Positions 7,193-16,136 of a DNA stretch of 27,650 nt are shown here, piece after piece; position 1 is the first letter of the stretch; each line of letters begins with the position of its first letter. The stretch is from assembly GCA_045649415.1 (NCBI GenBank), contig JAZRPY010000018.1:1-27650 (forward strand). Direction: 5' to 3'. The notes beneath the pieces are model-generated. The model did not search any database, was not told the origin of the DNA, and saw only the letters and a list, made by a program, of their open reading frames with translations. The DNA is from CAKSQL01 sp045649415 (GTDB lineage: Bacteria > Bacillota > Clostridia > UBA1381). The position numbers were made by a program, and so were the translations under genes.

Positions 7193-10100
7193 ATGAATCT
7201 TAATTTAATATATGGTGGAGTGGGAACAGGGAAAACCAAAAGGTGTATTGAGCAGATTGAAAAGGTGGTAAGAGAAAATCCTGAGGACAGAGCAATTATG
7301 ATAATTCCTGACCAATATTCCTATATCACAGATAAAATGCTGGTGGAACATTTTGGTGGCACAGGTCCTAACAGGCTTGAGGCTATGACCTTTTCTCAGT
7401 TATTCACAAGGTATGTGAAAAAGCAAAATACATATCTGACACCTGCAGGAAAACAGATGCTTTTCTACCTTGCCTCTATGGGACAAAAAAACAAGAAGGA
7501 AAGTATTTTCAAAAGCACCTATTCAAAGCCTGGCTTTGTGGAGAAAATTGCTGACCTTATTGGTGAGTTTAAAAGGTATCTTATAGCTCCCGAGGATTTA
7601 AAGAGTGCATACAAAGAGGGCAGTAAGAACATATTGTCATTGAAGCTTTCATCAATCTGGGACATATATGAGGAATACAACAGACTTTTGGAGAAAGGCT
7701 TTTCAGACAGTGAGGACGACTATTTAAGGCTTGCCGAGTACATATTGAATAGTGAGGAGTGGGGAAACACTCATATATGGTTCGATGGCTTCTCCGATTA
7801 CTTGCCTCAGCATTATATAGTTATAAATGCACTATTAAGAAAGACAAAAAATGTACATATAACAATCCCTGCAGAACTAAAAAATTCCTTGGGCGAGGAT
7901 GTTTTCTCGGTTGTTAAGGAAACTGAAAGCAAACTAAAGAAAATGGCAAATGAGGTGGGAGCAGAGCTATCTTGTGATGCAATGCCCTCTGTTTGCCATA
8001 CCATAAAAAGTCCTGAGCTTTTGCATCTTATGAAAAACTGGGACGACAGAAGAAAATCATATCAGGAGCCTGTGGAGAATATATCTGTTTTTGTGGCGAA
8101 GGATATGTATTCGGAAGCTGAATATGTGGCAAGAAAGATAATAGAAGAGGTAAAGTCAGGCGTAGATTTTAAGGATATTTCAGTAGTTGCAGTGTCAGGA
8201 GATAACTATAGCCATCTTTTTGAGGCAATTTTTAACGACTACAATATCCCATATTTTTCTGATATGGGACAACCTATAACCGACCACCCTGTTATATTGA
8301 CGGTTCTTGGTATCTTTGATATAATCGAGGAAAATTGGGGATATGAGTCGGTGTTTAAGTACCTAAGAACAGGCTTTGTTTACACAAAAAAGCAAAACGA
8401 AATAAAAGAGCTTGACAAGGAGAAAATCGATGCCCTTGAAAACTATGTTTTAAGACATGGCATAAGAGGGAAGAAGGTATGGCTTCAGGATGAAAAGTGG
8501 GAGGAAAAGGCAAGTGGTGCTTTTGACTCGGTGCTTGGTGAAGAAAAAAGAGTGGATAACATTTTAGTGGTTGATGAAATAAGAAGAGATATTATAGCGC
8601 CATTTGTCAGCTTTTATGATAAAATATCGGGAAAAAAAACTGCAGGTGAGCTTGCAGAGGCACTATATAGATTTTTATGCGACATTAACCTGTATGATGC
8701 AATTTCAATTCAGGCAGAAATGCTAAGGAAAAATGGATATCCTAACGAATCGGAAAAAGTGAAGGAAATCTGGAATATGCTGATGGAGGTAATCAACCAG
8801 ATTGTAGTGATTATGGGTGATGAGTATTGCAGTAGAGAGGACTTTAAAAATCTGTTATCCTGCGGACTTTCTGCTTCCGTTATGCAGATTATCCCCTCAG
8901 GACTTGATTCGGTTTTGCTTTCTCAATCAGACAGAAATTCCTCGGTTAATTCAAAGGTTGTGTTCTTTGTGGGTGGAATATCGGGAACTATGCCGAATGA
9001 AATTCACACAACGGGAATTTTAACTGATAAGGACAGGCGTGATTTAAAGGAAAAGGGAATTGAGGTTGCAAAGGACAATATCGGGAAAGCAGAGCAAGAG
9101 ATGTTTAAGTTCTACAGAGCAGTGACATCGGCAACTGAAAAGATATATTTTTCCTATCCAACAACAGATTTGGAGGGTGAATCAAAGCAACCCTCAGCCT
9201 TTTTAAAGAATCTTGGGAAGATGTTTCCTAATATGGCAGTTTTGGATGACTTTAATGAGGATAGGGAAGAAAAAATATTATCCCAGAAGCAAGGCTTTTT
9301 GTATATGCTTGATGCAGTAAATGATAGTTCTAAAAAGGAAAATATCAAAAAGGTTATTGAATATTTTAACGACAGAGAAGGCTTTTTAGACAAGGTCAAT
9401 ATGGCAAGGTATGCAGCTCAATATAAAAAGCAACAACCAAGTATAACAAGAGAGAATGCAAAGCTTTTATACAACGATTATCACAGATATAGCACAAGCA
9501 GACTGTCCGACTATGCAGCCTGTCCCTTCAGCTATTTTATTAAGCATGGTATGAAGGCAGAGGAGCAACAGGTGTGGCAGATTCAGAAATTCGAGATAGG
9601 AAGCTTGTTGCATTGGGCAGTGTGTGAGTATTCAAAAGAGGTAGAAAAGGATATAGAGGACTTTTCTGAAATTAAAAAAAGATGGATGGAGCTCACAAAG
9701 GAGGAAAGCTCTAAGATTGCCGAAAGGATAATGGAGGATATTTCCGAAAGAGTTCTAATGGGTGCATTTAAAAATCAGGGAAAGCTTGCCTATCTTTTAA
9801 GACGGATGAAGAAAATACTTTTAAGGTCGGTGGAAATTGTAAGACTCAGTCTTTCTCAGGGTGAGTACACTGCAGTATGCTATGAGGAACAGTTCAGGAT
9901 TGACATTGAGTGGAACAACAAAAGTGTTGGCTTGAACGGAACTATTGACAGAGTTGATGTGGCACCTGATGCTGAAACGGGAACAATATCTTTAAGAATA
10001 ATCGACTATAAGTCAGGGAAAAAGAATTTTGATGTTGTTTCGATTTCCAACGGTGAGGATATGCAGCTTTTGGTATATGCAATAGCGGCAACCGAGCTAT

Positions 10101-10645
10101 ATAAGAAAAATGCATTGGGAAAGGCTCAAAAAGGACTATATCCGACTGTGGGTGGAGTTTTATATAGTAAATTAAAAAATGATTTGGTACATTCAAACAC
10201 CACAGACACAGAGATAGTGGACAATGAGCATATAAAAGCCATGCGAATGAATGGTGTGGTGGTATCCGACGGAGATGATATCGAGGCTGCAAGAAGTATG
10301 GACAGAAATCTCACAACAGGTGGCGCAAGAAGTGAGTTTATGAATCTTGCTCTTAATAAAAAGGGAGATAGTCTTGACAGCAGATATTCCGCTGTGGAGC
10401 CCAGAAATAAATTTGATATCTTATTAAGCTATGTAAGAAAAACTGTTGTAAGACTTGATAATGAAATATTTAGTGGAAATATATCCATATTGCCAAATAT
10501 AGGAAAAAGTGAAAGCTCATGCAGATATTGTAAGTACAGTGAAATTTGTATGTTTGATAAAAATATCGACGAGTCGAGAAAAAAACTTGAGAGTAAAGAC
10601 GATGCATGGCTATATATGGAGGAAAATCTAAAGGAGGGGGAATAG
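7193..10645 (+). CDS. addB: ATP-dependent helicase/nuclease subunit AddB
   Basis: AddB pairs with AddA to form the RecBCD-like enzyme that resects double-strand breaks and loads recombinase. I place the start at ATG 7193, giving 1150 residues, because AAAGAGGTGAG lies just upstream; an in-frame GTG at 7166 lacks a ribosome binding site. Seen: Walker A GGVGTGKT (residues 8-15); a long degenerate helicase region; and a C-terminal RecB-type nuclease with GTIDRVD (Asp919) and IIDYKSGK (Asp938, Lys940). Four cysteines, Cys777 (AACPFSYF), Cys1110, Cys1113 and Cys1119 (CRYCKYSEIC), match the iron-sulfur staple that encloses the AddB nuclease. The gene is followed after 4 nt by addA. Identification is very secure. 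Confidence 0.96.
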   Translation: MNLNLIYGGVGTGKTKRCIEQIEKVVRENPEDRAIMIIPDQYSYITDKMLVEHFGGTGPNRLEAMTFSQLFTRYVKKQNTYLTPAGKQMLFYLASMGQKNKKESIFKSTYSKPGFVEKIADLIGEFKRYLIAPEDLKSAYKEGSKNILSLKLSSIWDIYEEYNRLLEKGFSDSEDDYLRLAEYILNSEEWGNTHIWFDGFSDYLPQHYIVINALLRKTKNVHITIPAELKNSLGEDVFSVVKETESKLKKMANEVGAELSCDAMPSVCHTIKSPELLHLMKNWDDRRKSYQEPVENISVFVAKDMYSEAEYVARKIIEEVKSGVDFKDISVVAVSGDNYSHLFEAIFNDYNIPYFSDMGQPITDHPVILTVLGIFDIIEENWGYESVFKYLRTGFVYTKKQNEIKELDKEKIDALENYVLRHGIRGKKVWLQDEKWEEKASGAFDSVLGEEKRVDNILVVDEIRRDIIAPFVSFYDKISGKKTAGELAEALYRFLCDINLYDAISIQAEMLRKNGYPNESEKVKEIWNMLMEVINQIVVIMGDEYCSREDFKNLLSCGLSASVMQIIPSGLDSVLLSQSDRNSSVNSKVVFFVGGISGTMPNEIHTTGILTDKDRRDLKEKGIEVAKDNIGKAEQEMFKFYRAVTSATEKIYFSYPTTDLEGESKQPSAFLKNLGKMFPNMAVLDDFNEDREEKILSQKQGFLYMLDAVNDSSKKENIKKVIEYFNDREGFLDKVNMARYAAQYKKQQPSITRENAKLLYNDYHRYSTSRLSDYAACPFSYFIKHGMKAEEQQVWQIQKFEIGSLLHWAVCEYSKEVEKDIEDFSEIKKRWMELTKEESSKIAERIMEDISERVLMGAFKNQGKLAYLLRRMKKILLRSVEIVRLSLSQGEYTAVCYEEQFRIDIEWNNKSVGLNGTIDRVDVAPDAETGTISLRIIDYKSGKKNFDVVSISNGEDMQLLVYAIAATELYKKNALGKAQKGLYPTVGGVLYSKLKNDLVHSNTTDTEIVDNEHIKAMRMNGVVVSDGDDIEAARSMDRNLTTGGARSEFMNLALNKKGDSLDSRYSAVEPRNKFDILLSYVRKTVVRLDNEIFSGNISILPNIGKSESSCRYCKYSEICMFDKNIDESRKKLESKDDAWLYMEENLKEGE

Positions 10646-10649
10646 TAAA

Positions 10650-13600
10650 ATGTCGGAAAGAAAATGGACTAATGAGCAATTAGATGCCATATATACTACC
10701 GAGTCTTACAAAAAAGAGCATTGCAATATTCTTGTCAATGCAGCAGCAGGCTCAGGCAAGACGGCAGTTTTAGTTGAGAGAATAATAAAAAAAATATTCC
10801 CCGAGGATAACACAGCACCTATAGATGTCAATAAACTGCTTGCAGTAACCTTCACAAATGCAGCGGCAGGGGAAATGAAGGAAAGAATAAGGGAAGCTAT
10901 TGAGGAACAGTTAAAAAAGGCAGATGACGAGAACGACTATACGAAAATTTCGAACATAAAACGACAGAGCCTACTTTTGCAGGATGCAGATATAACAACA
11001 ATAGATGCATTTTGTATGAAGGCAGTAAGGGAAAATTTTCACCTGTTGGGAATTGACCCGAGCTTTTCAATAGCAGATACAACCCAATTGACTCTGATGA
11101 GAGAAGAGGCTATGGAAGAGGTTTTAGAGGAATATTATGATGAGGGTGACGATGACTTTTTAAGTCTTATGGAGGTTTTTTCACAGGGCAGAGAAGATAC
11201 CGATTCTGAAAAGACAGTAACAGGAATTTACGACTTTGTTCAGGCTATGCCATATCCTGAAAAGTGGTTATCAGACAAGGCAGAAATGTTTTTATTAAAG
11301 GATGGTCTTGATAAAAATCCATGGATGCAGACTATGAAAAAAAGAAAAGCCATATACTCAGGGGCTGCAATAGGTGAGTATAAAAGGGCTCTTGTTGCAA
11401 TGGCAGAAATTGTGCTTGGCACTCAGTTAGAGCCTGATAAAATTATTGAGCTTTATCCTCCGTGTACTGAAAATGAGCTTCAGTATGCATGGAGTAAATA
11501 CTACGAGATAATTTGTATGGAGTACGAATTTGCAAAGCTTGTGGCAGTGGATAGCTGGGATGAGGCAAAAGCTCACATTGAGGAATTCACCTTTGAAACA
11601 TGGTCTGTTGCAGGCTCTGTCAGGAACAAGGATAAGGAGATAAAGGATAAGGATGTAATTGCACGCATAAAGGCTATGCGTGATGCAGGAAAGAGTTGTA
11701 TCCAAAAATTATATGAAAAGCTATATATGACGGAAAAGGAAATAGAGGAGCAACTAAGGGTGAGAATGTATCCTGTTGTGGCTATACTGGTGAAACTTGT
11801 GAATAGCTTTTCCTATAAGTACAACGAAAAAAAAGAAAAGAAAAATGTTCTGGACTTTTCCGATATTGAGCATTTAGCCTTGAAGCTATTTATAGAAAAT
11901 CCTGAAATTGCAGATGAGTACAGACAAAAATATGAGGAAATTCTTCTTGATGAGTATCAGGACATCAATGGCTTGCAGGAGGAAATATTCAATAAGATAT
12001 CAAGGGGCAACAATCTATTTATGGTGGGGGATATGAAACAGAGTATCTACAGGTTCAGGCAGAGTGACACGAAAATATTCAAAAGTAAAAGTGACTCCTA
12101 CAATAAAGAAAAGGGAGCAGAAAACAGGAAAATAATTCTATCCAATAATTTCAGAAGCAGAAAAGAGGTCCTTGACAGCGTCAATGTGGTTTTTAAAAGG
12201 ATAATGTCCGATATGGTGGGTGAGCTTGTGTATGATGATGAGCAGAGCTTAAACTATGGGAACACAGAGTATAAGGACAAAAATGAGAATATTTGTGGTG
12301 GATATAAATCCGAGTGCTATCTTCTTCAAAGCTCAGCAGAGGATGGAGAAGAGGAGGAAACCTTAGAGAAAAATGAAATTGAGGCACAATTTATTGCAAG
12401 GAAAATAAGAGATTTGAAGGCTGCAGGCTTTCTGGTGAGGGATAAAGATAACTACAGACAAATAAGGAACAAGGACATCACCATACTTATGTCCTCTCAC
12501 AAGTATGTGGCAGATATATATTTATCGGCACTTAACAGTGAGGGGATTGATTGCTATGCCGTAAGTGGTGGGTATTTTGACAGAAACGAAGTAAAGCTCA
12601 TACTTTCCTTGTTGAAGATTGTTCAAAATCCTTATCAGGATATACCTCTATTGGGAATTTTGCGTTCACCTGTTGGCAATTTTTCTGATGACGAGCTTGT
12701 TAAAATCAGAAGCGCTAAGGCAGGGTTGATATTTGATGCACTGAAGGAGTGTGCAAGGGTTGAGGATGAGTTTGGGAAAAAATGCTTAACCTTTATAGAA
12801 AGGCTCAACAAGTGGAGAGAATACCCCACATATATGAGTTGTGACAAGCTTTTGTGGACATTATATGAGGAAACAGGGATATATGCATTTGTTGGAGCGT
12901 TGCCTGATGGTGAGGATGCCCGTGCCAACTTAAGACTTTTATTTGAAAGGGCGAAAAGGTACGAGGGCTCAGGCTATAAGGGATTATTCCATTTCATAAG
13001 ATACATAGAAAGACTTAAAAATAAGGAAGAGGATATGTCTGTGGCACAAGCTATGGGTGAGGACCGTGATGTTGTGAGAATTATGACTATCCATAAAAGT
13101 AAGGGACTTGAATTCCCTGTGGTATTCCTTGCAGGCACATATAAAAAATTCAATACAAGAGCATCTATGGTGCAGATGCACAAAGAGCTTGGGTTTGGAA
13201 TGAGGGAATGTAACACCAATGAAGGATATATAATGGAGAGTATTGCAAACTATGCAGTAGCAGACACTAACAAAAGGGAGGATATTTCCGAAGAGGAAAG
13301 AAAGCTGTATGTTGCAATGACTCGTGCCAAGGAAAAGCTTATCGTAACAGGTGTGGCAGATTCAAAATCCCAGAACATTGAAAGTCTTGAGAAAAAATGG
13401 GACTCTATGCTTCCTGATAAGGATGGCGTAATGTCACCGACAGTTGCTGAGTCAGTAGGAAGATATATGGACTGGATTGCGCCTGTTGCAAGAAAGCTGA
13501 ATGAGTATTGGCATTTTGAGATAGTAAGCTATTCGGGAGTTGACACAAGTGAAGCTACAGAGGAGAACACAGATAGTAAGGATGTAAAAGAAATTGTTAT

Positions 13601-14255
13601 AGATGAGTTTATCTACGACAATGAGAAGATAAAGAATATTCCAACCAAGGTTACTGTCACTGCCCTTAAGAATATGGATAATGGCTTTAGTGTGGAGGAA
13701 AGAACAACAGAGCTTGCAAAAATGCCTGAATTTATGGAAGAAAAGAAGCTTGCTGGTGCAAGGCTTGGAACTGTGATTCACTATATTATGCAGAAAATAA
13801 AATTCAGGGATAATATGGATATAGACTACATAAGAGGCTTTGCAGATAATTTAGTGAGGGATGGAGAAATCAAAAAGGAGGAGCTTGAAGGAGTAGATTT
13901 GGATAAAATCCAAAAATTCTTTAAAAGTCCTCTGGGAAGAAGAATGACATCCTCTAAAAAGGTAGAAAGAGAGGCCACCTTTGAAACTACCATTCCATTA
14001 TCCTATTTTGAAGGGTTTGAGGATATGGAAGAGTCTATAATGCTTCAGGGTGTGGTGGACTGCTTCTTTGAGGAGGAAGAAGAGCTTGTTATAATAGACT
14101 ATAAATCCGACTTTTATAACGATCCCCAAGAGATAAAGCAAAAGTATGAAAAGCAGCTTGATTGGTATCAGTATGCTCTTGAGAAAATAACAGGCAAGAG
14201 AGTACGGGAGAAAAACATCTATATGTTCCACAAGGGAGATGTAGTCAGCTGGTAA
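10650..14255 (+). CDS. addA: ATP-dependent helicase/nuclease subunit AddA
   Basis: AddA is the UvrD/Rep-type 3'-5' helicase and nuclease subunit of the AddAB recombination enzyme. The 1201-residue length is usual. Seen: Walker A AAAGSGKT (31-38); motif Ia VTFTNAAAGEMKERI; Walker B LLDEYQDIN (Asp434 region); GDMKQSIYRFRQSD (motif III); MTIHKSKGLEFPVVFLAG (motif V); LYVAMTRAKEKLIV (motif VI); and a C-terminal nuclease with GVVDCFFE and VIIDYKSDF (Asp1150, Lys1152). The ATG at 10650 has AAAGGAGGGG inside the end of addB, so translation is probably coupled. No clear terminator follows the stop. Identification is very secure. Confidence 0.97.
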   Translation: MSERKWTNEQLDAIYTTESYKKEHCNILVNAAAGSGKTAVLVERIIKKIFPEDNTAPIDVNKLLAVTFTNAAAGEMKERIREAIEEQLKKADDENDYTKISNIKRQSLLLQDADITTIDAFCMKAVRENFHLLGIDPSFSIADTTQLTLMREEAMEEVLEEYYDEGDDDFLSLMEVFSQGREDTDSEKTVTGIYDFVQAMPYPEKWLSDKAEMFLLKDGLDKNPWMQTMKKRKAIYSGAAIGEYKRALVAMAEIVLGTQLEPDKIIELYPPCTENELQYAWSKYYEIICMEYEFAKLVAVDSWDEAKAHIEEFTFETWSVAGSVRNKDKEIKDKDVIARIKAMRDAGKSCIQKLYEKLYMTEKEIEEQLRVRMYPVVAILVKLVNSFSYKYNEKKEKKNVLDFSDIEHLALKLFIENPEIADEYRQKYEEILLDEYQDINGLQEEIFNKISRGNNLFMVGDMKQSIYRFRQSDTKIFKSKSDSYNKEKGAENRKIILSNNFRSRKEVLDSVNVVFKRIMSDMVGELVYDDEQSLNYGNTEYKDKNENICGGYKSECYLLQSSAEDGEEEETLEKNEIEAQFIARKIRDLKAAGFLVRDKDNYRQIRNKDITILMSSHKYVADIYLSALNSEGIDCYAVSGGYFDRNEVKLILSLLKIVQNPYQDIPLLGILRSPVGNFSDDELVKIRSAKAGLIFDALKECARVEDEFGKKCLTFIERLNKWREYPTYMSCDKLLWTLYEETGIYAFVGALPDGEDARANLRLLFERAKRYEGSGYKGLFHFIRYIERLKNKEEDMSVAQAMGEDRDVVRIMTIHKSKGLEFPVVFLAGTYKKFNTRASMVQMHKELGFGMRECNTNEGYIMESIANYAVADTNKREDISEEERKLYVAMTRAKEKLIVTGVADSKSQNIESLEKKWDSMLPDKDGVMSPTVAESVGRYMDWIAPVARKLNEYWHFEIVSYSGVDTSEATEENTDSKDVKEIVIDEFIYDNEKIKNIPTKVTVTALKNMDNGFSVEERTTELAKMPEFMEEKKLAGARLGTVIHYIMQKIKFRDNMDIDYIRGFADNLVRDGEIKKEELEGVDLDKIQKFFKSPLGRRMTSSKKVEREATFETTIPLSYFEGFEDMEESIMLQGVVDCFFEEEEELVIIDYKSDFYNDPQEIKQKYEKQLDWYQYALEKITGKRVREKNIYMFHKGDVVSW

Positions 14256-14303
14256 AATTTCAAATTGTATCCCATTTATATATGAAATGTTTAAAAATAA
14301 CTA

Positions 14304-14332
14304 TTGATTTTTTCGCTAAAAGGGAGTATAAT
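14304..14332 (+). promoter_or_regulatory. Promoter of the 134-residue membrane protein gene
   Basis: TTGATT (14304-14309) and a perfect TATAAT (14327-14332) are separated by 17 bp. Confidence 0.75.
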
Positions 14333-14376
14333 GACTTTTGTGGTTTTGAAAAGATGTGGTAAAGGAGGGAATCAAC

Positions 14377-14781
14377 ATGGGAGAAGACAGTAGGAAAAAA
14401 TATAAAAACTCATCAGGAGCTCATATCAAAAAATATTCTGCAATAAAGCAATTTACCAAAGAACTTGAACCGGAGCATATGTCTGATGAATATACAAAAT
14501 ATAAAAGAACAAAGCTATGGTGGAGAGCTTTATTTATAGTTGCAATCTGTGGTATTATGGTAGCTTTGTTTGTGCTGATATTTAGAGCAAGTGAAAATAA
14601 AGACAGAGAAATAGATTCCAAAAATCAGAAGATTGAACTGACAGAACAAGAGTTGGTATCTCAGATAGATGAGTTAAAAACTAAAAATATGGAGCTTGAG
14701 TATGAACTTAGCAAGTATAAGGAAAAATACGGCGAGCTAACAACAACTTCTGATGAGAATGCCGAAGAAGATAATGAATAA
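14377..14781 (+). CDS. Small single-pass membrane protein with a coiled coil (unrecognised)
   Basis: A protein of 134 residues, with the start taken as ATG 14377 because AAAGGAGGG (14361-14369) precedes it; an upstream in-frame GTG at 14356 lies before that site. Seen: a basic/polar N-terminal part of about 47 residues; one transmembrane helix (about 48-69, LWWRALFIVAICGIMVALF); then a Glu/Lys-rich heptad-like stretch (about 72-118) and an acidic end (DENAEEDNE). The layout of cytoplasmic tail, single helix and extracellular coiled coil resembles divisome proteins of the FtsL/DivIC type, but the conserved DivIC C-terminal box is not seen. I do not assign a function. It has its own promoter and terminator between addA and the rpmG cluster. 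Confidence 0.75.
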   Translation: MGEDSRKKYKNSSGAHIKKYSAIKQFTKELEPEHMSDEYTKYKRTKLWWRALFIVAICGIMVALFVLIFRASENKDREIDSKNQKIELTEQELVSQIDELKTKNMELEYELSKYKEKYGELTTTSDENAEEDNE

Positions 14782-14789
14782 AACAACAA

Positions 14790-14824
14790 AATGCCGATAA
14801 AATTATTATCGGCATTGTTTTTTT
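14790..14824 (+). terminator. Terminator after the small membrane protein gene
   Basis: An 11-bp perfect stem (AATGCCGATAA 14790-14800, TTATCGGCATT 14806-14816) has a 5-nt loop and is followed by GTTTTTTT. Its stem base is the same AATGCCGAT/ATCGGCATT as in the secA terminator. Confidence 0.9.
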
Positions 14825-14909
14825 ACTCTAATTAGAAAGCATTATCTATATAAAAAAATATGCATTTGTTATAAAATAATGATTTTTTAGGAAAATTTAA
14901 AAAAAATGC

Positions 14910-14939
14910 TTGACTTTTTAGTTATTGTCCTGTTATAAT
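14910..14939 (+). promoter_or_regulatory. Promoter of the rpmG-secE-nusG-rplKA operon
   Basis: TTGACT (14910-14915) and a perfect TATAAT (14934-14939) are separated by 18 bp. The leader to rpmG is about 85 nt and contains short pairable segments: AGAAG/CTTCT, and CTTTTTT with AAAAAAG around a GTGTTCG-type loop. Confidence 0.75.
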
Positions 14940-15031
14940 GTTAGAGAAGAGAAGTAACTTCTTTTTTTTGTGTTCGAAAAAAGTTGCTTCGTAAAGTAAT
15001 TTTATGAGTTAAATACGGAGGTGTAATATCC

Positions 15032-15181
15032 ATGAGAGTTAAGATTACATTGGCTTGTTCAGAGTGTAAGCAAAGAAACTATAATACAATGAAGAATAAG
15101 AAAAATGACCCTGACAGACTGGAAATGAACAAGTATTGTAGATTCTGCAGAAAGCATACTCTTCATAAGGAAACAAAATAA
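15032..15181 (+). CDS. rpmG: Large ribosomal subunit protein bL33
   Basis: A 49-residue basic protein, MRVKITLACSECKQRNY at its start. Two CxxC pairs (Cys9/Cys12 and Cys36/Cys39) mark the zinc-binding C+ form. bL33 sits near the E-site of the 50S subunit. The ATG has CGGAGGTG at 15016-15023. It is the first gene of the canonical rpmG-secE-nusG-rplK-rplA order. Confidence 0.97.
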   Translation: MRVKITLACSECKQRNYNTMKNKKNDPDRLEMNKYCRFCRKHTLHKETK

Positions 15182-15212
15182 TAACCATTGTATGGGAAAA
15201 GGAGTGTAGGAA

Positions 15213-15440
15213 ATGGCAGATACAACTAATAATGTACCAGCTAAGCCAAAGAAGGCAGGCTTGTTAAAGTTTTTCCGTGAAACCAAGTCAGAATTAAAGA
15301 AGGTTTCATGGCCAAGTAAGGACCAATTATTGCATAATACTCTTATCATCGTGGTTTTCATAGCAATTGCTACAATTATCTTGTCAGTTCTTGATTTGGG
15401 ATTTTCTTGGTTATTTTCTTTAATAACCAATAAGTTTTAA
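15213..15440 (+). CDS. secE: Preprotein translocase subunit SecE
   Basis: A 75-residue single-span SecE. The cytoplasmic amphipathic helix carries the family motif FFRETKSELKKVSWPSKDQL (residues 20-39), and one transmembrane helix follows (about 43-68). SecE clamps SecY in the translocon. AAAAGGAGTG precedes the ATG. It lies between rpmG and nusG, as in most Firmicutes. Confidence 0.97.
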   Translation: MADTTNNVPAKPKKAGLLKFFRETKSELKKVSWPSKDQLLHNTLIIVVFIAIATIILSVLDLGFSWLFSLITNKF

Positions 15441-15461
15441 TCTTAAAAGAGGAGTGATTTG

Positions 15462-15986
15462 ATGGCTGAGGAAGCAAGATGGTATGTGGTGCATACTTAT
15501 TCTGGTTATGAAAATAAGGTTAAGGCCAATATTGAGAAATCAGTAGAAAACCGAGGAATAAGCGACCTTATTCAAGCTGTTGAGGTTCCCGTTGAAGAGG
15601 TTATTGAAGAAAAAGACGGAAACAAGAAAAGCGTGATGAAGAAAATTTTCCCCGGCTATGTTGTTATTAAAATGGTAATGAATGACGAAAGCTGGTTTGT
15701 AGTTCGTAACACAAGAGGTGTTACCGGATTCGTAGGCCCTGGCTCAAAACCTGTTCCTCTGACCGATGCTGAGGTTGAAGGTATGGGTGTTGAAAAACTA
15801 TCAGGTACCGGAAATGATTTTTCTGTTGGTGATTTAGTAAGAGTTAAATCAGGTCCCCTTGAAGGCTTCGCAGGTGCAATTGAAGCAGTTGACTCAGAAC
15901 ATAGAAAACTCACAGTTAAGGTTTCCATGTTTGGAAGAGAAACACCTGTTGAGGTTGATTGCAAGGATGTTGTTTTGCAGGATTAG
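15462..15986 (+). CDS. nusG: Transcription termination/antitermination factor NusG
   Basis: NusG binds RNA polymerase and couples it to the ribosome or Rho. I choose ATG 15462 (174 residues, MAEEARWYVVHTYSGYENKV) because AGAGGAGTG lies 5-6 nt upstream; a TTG one codon earlier is unlikely. The NGN domain spans about residues 1-110, with KKIFPGYVVIKM and NTRGVTGFVG. The C-terminal KOW domain has GDLVRVKSGPLEGFAGAIEA. The gene is 21 nt after secE. It is followed by a 150-nt structured gap before rplK. Confidence 0.98.
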   Translation: MAEEARWYVVHTYSGYENKVKANIEKSVENRGISDLIQAVEVPVEEVIEEKDGNKKSVMKKIFPGYVVIKMVMNDESWFVVRNTRGVTGFVGPGSKPVPLTDAEVEGMGVEKLSGTGNDFSVGDLVRVKSGPLEGFAGAIEAVDSEHRKLTVKVSMFGRETPVEVDCKDVVLQD

Positions 15987-16018
15987 TCCTGAACAACAAA
16001 ATTATTATTTAGTTATAG

Positions 16019-16039
16019 ACTCAAAAAAATCTTTTGAGT
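16019..16039 (+). other. AT-rich hairpin in the nusG-rplK gap
   Basis: ACTCAAAA (16019-16026) pairs with TTTTGAGT (16032-16039) around a 5-nt loop. It is followed by TTATAT rather than a solid T-run, so at best a leaky attenuator. It lies just upstream of the L1-like motif. Confidence 0.4.
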
Positions 16040-16060
16040 TTATATATCCCTCTGGTGACA

Positions 16061-16091
16061 GTGGGAGGGCATTAAGCCCGTTAATTACCAC
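16061..16091 (+). promoter_or_regulatory. Putative L1-binding autoregulatory motif before rplK
   Basis: Outer stem GTGG/CCAC and inner stem GGGC/GCCC enclose an asymmetric internal loop (GA on one side, GTTAATTA on the other). A very similar element precedes rplA. Ribosomal protein L1 is known to repress L11-L1 operons by binding an mRNA mimic of its 23S site with this sort of two-stem, asymmetric-loop shape. Assignment to L1 is inference. Confidence 0.55.
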
Positions 16092-16136
16092 ATTATACAG
16101 CTTTTTAGCTGTGGATTTTAAGGAGGTGGCCATATA

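Noticed and set aside
13998..14231. Hydrophobic minus-strand frames within addA and other long genes
   Set aside because: They are antisense shadows of certain genes; apparent membrane segments arise from the complement of Lys/Glu-rich codons.
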